From: Bacillota bacterium
GTDB taxonomy: Bacteria; Bacillota; Clostridia; Lachnospirales; Bianqueaceae
Direction of reading: 5' to 3'
NCBI GenBank assembly: GCA_017474705.1
Contig: JAFVHC010000296.1
Location: 1 to 8,073, forward strand
Length of the DNA stretch: 8,073 bases
How positions within the stretch are numbered: the stretch's first letter is position 1; each line of letters starts with the position of its first letter. Shown here in pieces: positions 1 to 5,771 of the stretch. The notes beneath the pieces were generated by a model. That model did not search any database, was not told the DNA's origin, and saw nothing but the letters and a program-made list of their open reading frames with translations. A program made the translations under genes and the position numbers.

Positions 1-1343
1 GCCATGTGGTGGGTGGGGCCGGCCTCGCTCCACTTGTCGCAGAACTCGGTGGCGGACCAGCTAAAGAGCATGCGCATGTTGGTATCGCCGAACATGAAGA
101 TGGGGCCTTCCTCGTTCACGCCCTCGGCCACCACGAACTTGAAGTGGCCGTCCTTGTCCTGGGTGATGCCCAGGAAGGTGATGGGCTGGTTCGTGGGCGG
201 ATAGAACTGCGTGAGGTAGCCGCCGCCGGTCTTGCCGTGGAACACCGGAACGATCTTCATAGTCGGCTTTTTGGCCAGGGAGATGTCCGCGTCGCCGGAA
301 CCGGAATGACCGATGATGCAGATATCCTCCGGGAAGTCGATGGAGTACATTTCAGACAGCTGGCCCATGCCGGAGATGGTTTTGAGGATGCTCATGGCCA
401 TGGCGACCTTGATGTCGCCCTCGACGGCGCAGGCGGTGCCCTGTTTGATCAGCATGGAGAACGCCGGGATCAGCATGGAGTCCAGTTTGCCGGCGATGCC
501 CTGCGCGAATCCATCATAATGGGAAGCTACGAAGCCAAGCTTCTCATCCTTGACCCACTGCTCAAATGCGACGACGTACTTGGCCATATCCCAGACCTTT
601 TCGATGGTTCCGCCACCCTCGATGTCGAAGGTATCGAGAATGTCCTGTGCTTTCGCGCGGATCGCATCCTCGTCGGTGATATTGTCGGCGATGGCCCACA
701 TTTTCTCCCAGTCGAACTGTTTGGTGTAGAGCCACATGCGGTGATACAGATTGGTCTCGTCGATGTACAGATCCATCATGCCGGGGTACGGACGGCCGAT
801 CTGCGCGAGGTTAGTGTCGCGGAAACGACGGCGGACCTGGGCGGCTTTGCACCAGTCGAGGATCTCGGCATCGACCTCAGGATCCCCACCTTCGACGACA
901 CCGGTGATGACGGCGTGACGCTTGCCGGCACGCTCCAGGTCAGCCACCATCTCACCGACAGCACCGCAGGCATAGAGCTCGCCCAGCCAGGTGGGGGTAT
1001 CAGTATTGGCATAATCCGGAGCCAGTTTCTTCTGTACGTTGACCAGGACAACGGGTACGTCCAGATCACGGACAGCCGGCAGCATGTTGTAGCTGGTGGC
1101 ATAGGTCAGAAGCTGCAGGATGACCAGGTCGACGTCCGCCGCGCGGAACTTGTCGCCGGCGGCCATGGCCTGCTCCTTGGTCGTGACGATACCACCATCG
1201 ATCAATTCGACCGAATCAGGGATGCGGGTCTTGAAATCAGCAAACTGTGCATCAAATTCAGGCACAAGAGACGGAAACTGGGGCAGGTAAGCACCCAGAG
1301 CAATAGCGAATACACCAACACGTGCTTTGGTTTCAACTAACAT
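1..1343 (-). CDS. L-arabinose isomerase-like (AraA/FucI superfamily) protein, C-terminus cut by window edge
   Basis: An open frame of 447 codons runs from ATG at 1343 to the left edge without a stop, so only the last few dozen residues at most are missing. The start (MLVETKARVGVFAIALG) is preceded by GGAGGT at 1351-1356, spacing 7. The protein reads like the AraA/FucI sugar isomerase superfamily: the C-terminal third contains GHSGSGDADI, HGKTGGGYLTQF, LGITQDKDGHFKFVVAEG and GPTHH. Candidate metal and catalytic ligands sit where AraA has them: E308 (AVEGD), E331 (SEMYS), H346 (GHSG) and H446 (the second H of GPTHH). In the family these ligands bind Mn2+ for aldose-ketose isomerisation. The protein is cytosolic, with no signal peptide or membrane segment. 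The true substrate cannot be told from the sequence; divergent members of this superfamily are often not arabinose-specific. It is a separate transcription unit with its own promoter, so a link to the upstream operon is not implied. Confidence 0.85.
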   Translation of the reverse strand, partial: MLVETKARVGVFAIALGAYLPQFPSLVPEFDAQFADFKTRIPDSVELIDGGIVTTKEQAMAAGDKFRAADVDLVILQLLTYATSYNMLPAVRDLDVPVVLVNVQKKLAPDYANTDTPTWLGELYACGAVGEMVADLERAGKRHAVITGVVEGGDPEVDAEILDWCKAAQVRRRFRDTNLAQIGRPYPGMMDLYIDETNLYHRMWLYTKQFDWEKMWAIADNITDEDAIRAKAQDILDTFDIEGGGTIEKVWDMAKYVVAFEQWVKDEKLGFVASHYDGFAQGIAGKLDSMLIPAFSMLIKQGTACAVEGDIKVAMAMSILKTISGMGQLSEMYSIDFPEDICIIGHSGSGDADISLAKKPTMKIVPVFHGKTGGGYLTQFYPPTNQPITFLGITQDKDGHFKFVVAEGVNEEGPIFMFGDTNMRMLFSWSATEFCDKWSEAGPTHHM

Positions 1344-1350
1344 GGTTTGG

Positions 1351-1410
1351 ACCTCCGTATGAGAAATTGTAAACTACTTAAATCATACCATTTTCCATAG
1401 AAAAAAACAA
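1351..1410 (-). promoter_or_regulatory. sigma70-type promoter and RBS of the isomerase-like gene
   Basis: On the minus strand TTGTTT (plus 1405-1410) is followed after 17 nt by TATGAT (plus 1382-1387). The TG two bases before the -10 box gives an extended -10 (TGGTATGAT). GGAGGT at 1351-1356 is the ribosome binding site. The -35 box lies inside the T-tract of the upstream operon's terminator. The match is good by eye; no transcription data are available. Confidence 0.6.
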
Positions 1411-1449
1411 GACCATCAGAAAGGTCCGCAGAGGACATCTGATGGTCTT
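1401..1449 (-). terminator. Rho-independent terminator of the oxidoreductase operon
   Basis: A 12-bp perfect inverted repeat (AAGACCATCAGA at 1409-1420 and its complement at 1438-1449) is extended inside by GTCC/GGAC (1424-1427 with 1433-1436). On the minus strand it is followed by GTTTTTTT (plus 1401-1408). It starts 7 bp after the stop codon of the gamma-subunit gene, so it ends the six-gene operon. On the plus strand the T-run is weaker. Confidence 0.9.
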
Positions 1450-1456
1450 TTGCACA

Positions 1457-1996
1457 TTATTTGATGCAATCGGCACCGGCCTTCAGTGCGGCCATGTTCG
1501 CGTCGAACAGATCGGCCTTGCGCGCCGGGATGACTTTCTTAAGGGCAGCGGGCAGACCTTCCTCGCTGATGCAGCCCGTCACTTTGATGACGGCGCCCAG
1601 CAGGATCATGTTGGCGAGACCCGGGAAACCCATTTCATTGGCCATCTGGGTCGCGGGAACATAATAAGCTTCTACATCGGTACGTTCGACCTTGCGGGCG
1701 ATCAGCGTGGAATCCACGAAGATGGCGCCGCCGGGCACGACGTCGGCCTCATACTTGTCCAGAGAGGGCAGGTTCATGACCATAAGGACGTTCGGATGCT
1801 GCACGATGGGAGAGCCGACCGGTGTATCGGAAAGGATGACATTGCAGTTCGCGGTACCGCCGCGCATTTCCGGACCGTAAGAGGGCAGCCAGGAAAGCTC
1901 ACGGTTTTCCAGAAGACCTGCGTAGGCCAGCACTTTGCCGGAGAACAAAAGACCCTGTCCGCCGAAACCGGCGATGATGATCTCATGATTTGCCAT
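1457..1996 (-). CDS. 2-oxoacid:ferredoxin oxidoreductase gamma subunit (VOR/KOR type)
   Basis: This 179-residue protein is the gamma (catalytic gamma/III domain) subunit of a 2-oxoacid:acceptor oxidoreductase. In this family the subunit helps bind coenzyme A and completes the alpha/beta/gamma complex that interconverts a 2-oxoacid plus CoA with acyl-CoA, CO2 and reduced ferredoxin. Visible signatures are the N-terminal GFGGQGLLFSGKVLAYAG (residues 10-27), the conserved PEMRGGTANC and the late GAVIKVTG helix region. The length is normal for the stand-alone subunit. It starts 3 nt after the beta-subunit stop; AAGGAG lies 9 nt upstream inside the beta gene. It is the last gene of the operon, directly before the terminator. 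Whether the acyl group is branched-chain, aryl or 2-oxoglutarate-derived cannot be read from this subunit alone. Confidence 0.93.
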   Translation of the reverse strand: MANHEIIIAGFGGQGLLFSGKVLAYAGLLENRELSWLPSYGPEMRGGTANCNVILSDTPVGSPIVQHPNVLMVMNLPSLDKYEADVVPGGAIFVDSTLIARKVERTDVEAYYVPATQMANEMGFPGLANMILLGAVIKVTGCISEEGLPAALKKVIPARKADLFDANMAALKAGADCIK

Positions 1997-1999
1997 GGC

Positions 2000-2752
2000 T
2001 TAGTTCTCCTTTCCTTCGGCGTCTTTGTCGCGGTAGACACCCAACGGGTACCGCGGCAGCATATCGGTCTCGATCCATTCCAGCGCCTTCTGCGGCGTCA
2101 TGCCCCAGTTGGTGGGGCAGGCGGAGACGACTTCGATCAAGGAGTAGCCCTTGCCTTCGACCTGATTCTGGAAGGCCTTCTTGATGGCCTTCTTGGCCTG
2201 ACGGACGTGCGGCACGCTGTTGACGGTGACGCGCTCCAGATAGTATGGCGCATCCAAAGTAGCCAGCAGCTCGCAGATGTTGATCGGATAGCCCTGGGTC
2301 TTCGGATCACGGCCGTAAGGAGAGGTTTGAGTGACCTGACCGATGAGGGACGTGGGGGCCATCTGGCCGCCGGTCATACCATAGATGGCATTGTTGATGA
2401 AGATGATGGTGACGTTCTCACCGCGGGCCGCGGTGCTGACGGTCTCGCAAAGACCGATAGAAGCCAGGTCACCGTCGCCCTGATAGGCGAAGACGATATT
2501 GTCGGGCAGGGCGCGCTTGACACCTGTGGCCACAGCCGGCGCGCGGCCATGGGAAGCTTCGATCATATCGCAGGCAAAATAATCATAGGCCATGACGGAG
2601 CAGCCGACCGGCGCGATGCCGATGGTGCGTCCTTCGATGCCCAGTTCGTCGATGGCTTCTGCTACCAGACGATGTACGATACCATGGGTGCAGCCGGGGC
2701 AGTAATGCAGTACCGCATCCGTCAATGCTTTGGGTTTCTCAAATACGACCAT
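2000..2752 (-). CDS. 2-oxoacid:ferredoxin oxidoreductase beta subunit (TPP-binding)
   Basis: This 250-residue TPP-dependent subunit decarboxylates, or in reverse carboxylates, the 2-oxo acid. The thiamine diphosphate/Mg motif is seen as GDGDLASIG (residues 92-100) followed by NNAIYGMTGGQ (120-130). Cysteines C18 and C21 (YCPGC), C51 (VGCS) and C212 (ACPTNWG) are spaced like the four ligands of the proximal [4Fe-4S] cluster in OFOR beta subunits, so electron transfer to the ferredoxin subunit is expected. The start is supported by GGAGG 7 nt upstream, overlapping the end of the alpha gene; the gap to the alpha stop is only 2 nt. In the family the short beta form is typical of VOR/KOR complexes with separate subunits, not fused PORs. 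Confidence 0.95.
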   Translation of the reverse strand: MVVFEKPKALTDAVLHYCPGCTHGIVHRLVAEAIDELGIEGRTIGIAPVGCSVMAYDYFACDMIEASHGRAPAVATGVKRALPDNIVFAYQGDGDLASIGLCETVSTAARGENVTIIFINNAIYGMTGGQMAPTSLIGQVTQTSPYGRDPKTQGYPINICELLATLDAPYYLERVTVNSVPHVRQAKKAIKKAFQNQVEGKGYSLIEVVSACPTNWGMTPQKALEWIETDMLPRYPLGVYRDKDAEGKEN

Positions 2753-2754
2753 GG

Positions 2755-3816
2755 TTATGCCTCCTTTCCTGCAGTAGTTTTGATAGCTTCGAGCACTTCA
2801 TCCGGGGACGGGATCATACCGCCGACGCGGCTGCACAGCGCCACGTCCTTCTTGCAGCGGATCGCAAGCTCGATATCTTCTTTCATCTGACCCATGTTCA
2901 GCTCGACCGCGATGAAGGACTTGACCTTGTCAGCGGCTTCTACGAGCGGTTTCTTCGGGAAGGGCCACAGGGTGATGGGGCGGATCATACCGACCTTGAT
3001 GCCCTGTTTGCGCGCTTCGACGATGGCATTGCGGGAGACGCGGGCGGTGATGCCAGTGGAGACGACGCAGACTTCAGCGTCTTCCATCATGAATTCTTCC
3101 CACATGGGCTCGTTCTCTTCGATGAGCTTATAGCGGGCGAAGCGGTCCAGGTTGGTCTGCTCCAGTTCCGCGGGCTTCAGATACAGAGAGTTGATGATGT
3201 TATGTTCACGCTCGCCCTTGGTGCCGGTGACGGCCCAGGGTTTCTCGGCTACGGTTTCTACAGGCTCCGGCAGAACGACTGGCTCCATCATCTGGCCCAT
3301 GGTACCATCGGCCAGCAGCATGGCGGGCATGCGGTACTTCTCGGCCAGTTCGAAGGCCTTGCTGGTCAGGTCGGCCATTTCCTGAACGCTGGAGGGTGCG
3401 AAGACCAGTACGTGGAAATCACCATGTCCGGGACCGCGGGTGGCCAGGAAATAATCGGACTGGGAAGGCTGGATGCCGCCCAGACCCGGGCCGCCGCGCT
3501 GGACGTTGACGATCAGCGCCGGCAGATCCGCGCCTGCCAGATAGGAGATACCCTCGGTCTTCAGGGAGATTCCGGGGCTGGAAGAAGAGGTCATGGCACG
3601 TTTGCCGGTGGAGGCTACGCCATAGACCATGTTGATCGCAGCGATCTCAGACTCGGCCTGCAGGAAGGTGCCGCCGATCTTGGGCATTTTCTTGGACATG
3701 TAAGCAGCGACTTCGGTCTGCGGTGTGATCGGATAACCGAAATAATGACGGCAGCCCGCAAGGATCGCGGCTTCGGCAATGGCTTCATTGCCTTTCATCA
3801 AAACTTTTTCGCTCAT
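2755..3816 (-). CDS. vorB: 2-oxoacid:ferredoxin oxidoreductase alpha subunit (VorB/KorA type)
   Basis: This 353-residue alpha subunit carries the pyrimidine-binding and CoA-related domains. Seen are GYPITPQTE (residues 27-35), the QAESEIAA region, TSSSSPGISLKTEG, NVQRGGPGLGG and a C-terminal transketolase-like domain with SRVGG near the end. The family member with this length and sequence style is usually named 3-methyl-2-oxobutanoate dehydrogenase VorB, but KorA (2-oxoglutarate) and branched-chain or aryl versions are hard to separate by eye, so the substrate is uncertain. I place the start at 3816 (MSEKVLMKGN) because AAAGGAG (plus 3822-3828) lies 5 nt upstream. A farther ATG at 3829-3831 overlaps the ferredoxin stop as ATGA but would use up that RBS and has none of its own. 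The gene is 11 nt after the ferredoxin gene and 2 nt before beta. Confidence 0.93.
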   Translation of the reverse strand: MSEKVLMKGNEAIAEAAILAGCRHYFGYPITPQTEVAAYMSKKMPKIGGTFLQAESEIAAINMVYGVASTGKRAMTSSSSPGISLKTEGISYLAGADLPALIVNVQRGGPGLGGIQPSQSDYFLATRGPGHGDFHVLVFAPSSVQEMADLTSKAFELAEKYRMPAMLLADGTMGQMMEPVVLPEPVETVAEKPWAVTGTKGEREHNIINSLYLKPAELEQTNLDRFARYKLIEENEPMWEEFMMEDAEVCVVSTGITARVSRNAIVEARKQGIKVGMIRPITLWPFPKKPLVEAADKVKSFIAVELNMGQMKEDIELAIRCKKDVALCSRVGGMIPSPDEVLEAIKTTAGKEA

Positions 3817-3821
3817 GCTAG

Positions 3822-3828
3822 CTCCTTT
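3822..3828 (-). promoter_or_regulatory. Ribosome binding site that decides the alpha-subunit start
   Basis: AAAGGAG on the minus strand lies 5 nt before the ATG at 3816 and overlaps the ferredoxin stop codon. It favours 3816 over the ATG at 3831, which would bury this site inside the coding region. Confidence 0.75.
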
Positions 3829-4037
3829 CATTCACGGATCACCGTGATCACACAATCCGGGCACATCATGGCGCAGAACGCGCAGCCGATGCACTTGTCC
3901 GGATCGGTCTGTTCGACCGGGGTATGACCTTTTCCATTCAGACGCGTTTTGCTCAGCGCAAGGATTTGCTTGGGACAGGCGTTGACGCACAAGCCGCATC
4001 CTTTGCACAGTTCTTCATTGAAAATGACTTTCGACAT
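3828..4037 (-). CDS. 2[4Fe-4S] ferredoxin-like delta subunit of the oxidoreductase
   Basis: A 69-residue small iron-sulfur protein. Two complete cluster motifs are visible: C11-x2-C14-x2-C17-x3-C21-P and C49-x2-C52-x2-C55-x3-C59-P, with an extra C62. In VOR/KOR complexes this subunit takes electrons from the TPP subunit's cluster and passes them to free ferredoxin. GGAGGA at 4045-4050 is 7 nt upstream of the ATG. It begins 3 nt after the P-loop ATPase stop and lies directly before the alpha gene, the usual delta-alpha-beta-gamma order. The stretch between the two motifs (residues 22-48) is longer than in free bacterial 2[4Fe-4S] ferredoxins, which fits the oxidoreductase subunit. Confidence 0.93.
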   Translation of the reverse strand: MSKVIFNEELCKGCGLCVNACPKQILALSKTRLNGKGHTPVEQTDPDKCIGCAFCAMMCPDCVITVIRE

Positions 4038-4040
4038 ATA

Positions 4041-4715
4041 TCATTCCTCCATCATATAGTAAAGTTTTTGAAGGTCGATCGGAAATACAGCGTCGATCTG
4101 TTCCGCAAGCTGCGGCGCCAGATCCTTGCGGACACAGGTCATTTTGACGGGAAGACCTGTAGCCCGTGATAAGTCTTCGATATATTGTACACTATCCAGC
4201 ACATCCTGTACAGTAGTATCAGGGCCGAGATTGGAATTATTGATCAGTCCTGTAAAGGGCAGACCGCAGGCCTCTTCGATCTCCCGCATGACCTGGATCG
4301 TATCTGCCACGGTGCGGGTCAGCGGCCGGGCTTTATTGGCCACCAGCAGCATCTCGTAATCGTTTTCTTCCAGGATATCCGGTACGTAGCGGCCGAGGGC
4401 CAGGGCACCTCTGTCATCGCCGCCCACGTCGATCACACCATACATTTCAGGATCGGTGACCAGTCCATAAGCTTCTTTCGGCATGGCAGGCGCGTCCAGA
4501 TTGGTGCCGGCATATTCGGATACGATCAGCGGGATCCCGGTCTCCCGGAGCAGTTTTTCACTGTCCTGCACGCGGAAATACGGATTGACGATGTCCAGAT
4601 CCGCGATGGTCACGGGAAGCCCCTGGCTTTTCAGCCATACTGCGTAATTGATGGCGATGTTGGTCTTGCCGCTGCCGTAATGGCCTGCGAACAACGTTAA
4701 TCGTTTGACTTCCAT
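4041..4715 (-). CDS. MinD/ParA/CobQ-like P-loop ATPase of unknown role, linked to the oxidoreductase
   Basis: A 224-residue soluble P-loop protein. Seen are Walker A GHYGSGKT (residues 11-18), a SIMIBI-type switch I aspartate region DLDIVNPYF (39-47), a Walker B-like VIDVGGDD (94-101) and NKARPLT (127-133). These place it with the CobQ/CobB/MinD/ParA nucleotide-binding group. It lacks the CxxC pair that Mrp/NBP35 Fe-S carriers use, so a simple Mrp assignment does not fit. The start is 6 nt after the acyl-CoA synthetase stop, and I see no good Shine-Dalgarno on this strand, so translation may depend on coupling to the gene before it. From memory, related ATPases recur beside VOR/KOR genes in Clostridia. 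A job in cofactor or Fe-S maturation of the complex is a guess only. Confidence 0.8.
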   Translation of the reverse strand: MEVKRLTLFAGHYGSGKTNIAINYAVWLKSQGLPVTIADLDIVNPYFRVQDSEKLLRETGIPLIVSEYAGTNLDAPAMPKEAYGLVTDPEMYGVIDVGGDDRGALALGRYVPDILEENDYEMLLVANKARPLTRTVADTIQVMREIEEACGLPFTGLINNSNLGPDTTVQDVLDSVQYIEDLSRATGLPVKMTCVRKDLAPQLAEQIDAVFPIDLQKLYYMMEE

Positions 4716-4721
4716 AGGCCG

Positions 4722-5771
4722 TTACAGGAGGTTGCGGATGATCTTGCCGGAGATGGTCTTCGGCAGTTCATCACGGAAGACGATGATGCGCGGATACTTG
4801 TACGGAGCGGTATGGCTCTTGACGTAGTTCTGGATCTCTTTCTTGAGTTCTTCGGTCCCTTCTTTGCCGGGCACCAGTACGATGGAAGCCTTGACGACCT
4901 GGCCGCGGACTTCATCCGGCGCAGCAGAGACGCCGCACTCCAGAACATAGGGCAGTTCCATCAGAACGTTCTCGATCTCGAACGGGCCGATGCGGTAGCC
5001 GGAGGACTTGATGACGTCATCCGCGCGGCCGACGTACCAGTAATATCCATCTTCATCGCGCCAGGCGAGGTCGCCGGTATGGTAGTATCCATCATGCCAA
5101 ACGGCGTCGGTCTTTTCATCGTCGCTATAGTAACCGATATACAGGCCGGGACGTGGGTTGGAACGGTCCGCCTTGATGCAGATCTCGCCGTTTTCGCCCA
5201 CCGGTACTTCGTGGCCGTCCATCAGGAGTGTGATACCATAATCCGGGATCGGCTTGCCCATGGAGCCGGGCTTGAGGGCCGTGCCGTTCAGGTTGCCGAT
5301 GGTCAGCGTGGTCTCGGTCTGGCCGAAGCCTTCCGCGATGCGCAGGCCGGTCAGCTTCTCGAACTGATAGAAGACCTCGGGGTTCAGCGCCTCGCCGGCG
5401 GTGGTCGCATGATGGATGGAGGAGAGGTCGTACTGGCTCAGATCCTGCTTGATCAGCATACGGTACATGGTAGGCGGTGCGCAGAAGGTAGTGATATTGT
5501 ATTTCTTGAACATGGGCAGGATCTTCGCGGCATCGAACCGATCGAAGTCGTAGACGAAGATCGCACCTTCACACAGCCACTGGCCGTAGAGCTTGCCCCA
5601 AAGAGCCTTGCCCCAGCCTGTTTCGGAAATGGTGAAGTGCAGACCGTCTTTTTCTACCCAATGCCTGTACTTAGCGGTGACGTAATGGCCCAGAGCGTAA
5701 TTGTAGCTGTGGGTCGCCAGTTTCGGATATCCGGTCGTACCGGAGGAGAAGAAAGCGACCATCGGATCCAT
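4722..5771 (-). CDS. Acyl-CoA synthetase, C-terminal part (separated from its N-terminus by a frameshift)
   Basis: This 349-codon frame carries most of an AMP-forming acyl-CoA synthetase (ANL superfamily), which makes acyl-CoA from a free acid, ATP and CoA. Motifs in order: P-loop SSGTTGYPK (residues 9-17), GFGQTET (148-154), YHTGD (210-214), the hinge region YVGRADDVIKSSGYRIGPFE (from 226), and PKTISGKIIR with catalytic K343. TGWGKALWGKLYGQW and the overall style resemble the medium-chain acyl-CoA synthetase (ACSM) group, so short, branched or aryl acids are plausible substrates. The first ATG has no ribosome binding site, and the frame is closed by TAA at 5787-5789. It is therefore the second half of the gene at 5671-6987 and not an independent start. 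Alone it lacks the N-terminal part of the adenylation fold and is unlikely to be active. Confidence 0.85.
   Translation of the reverse strand: MDPMVAFFSSGTTGYPKLATHSYNYALGHYVTAKYRHWVEKDGLHFTISETGWGKALWGKLYGQWLCEGAIFVYDFDRFDAAKILPMFKKYNITTFCAPPTMYRMLIKQDLSQYDLSSIHHATTAGEALNPEVFYQFEKLTGLRIAEGFGQTETTLTIGNLNGTALKPGSMGKPIPDYGITLLMDGHEVPVGENGEICIKADRSNPRPGLYIGYYSDDEKTDAVWHDGYYHTGDLAWRDEDGYYWYVGRADDVIKSSGYRIGPFEIENVLMELPYVLECGVSAAPDEVRGQVVKASIVLVPGKEGTEELKKEIQNYVKSHTAPYKYPRIIVFRDELPKTISGKIIRNLL

Noticed and set aside
6..1340. Long plus-strand open frame opposite the isomerase gene (444 codons)
   Set aside because: It is the antisense shadow of a gene with clear family motifs, RBS and promoter; its translation has no recognisable domain.
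3817..3831. Alternative alpha-subunit start at 3831 (MKGASMSEK)
   Set aside because: AAAGGAG lies between the two ATGs and serves 3816; nothing like an RBS precedes 3831.
1442..3927. Long plus-strand open frames opposite the gamma, beta and alpha subunit genes
   Set aside because: Antisense shadows in GC-rich coding DNA; the minus strand carries complete TPP, CoA and Fe-S motifs.
4041..4715. Mrp/NBP35 iron-sulfur carrier assignment for the P-loop ATPase
   Set aside because: No CxxC motif near the C-terminus; only two isolated cysteines are visible.
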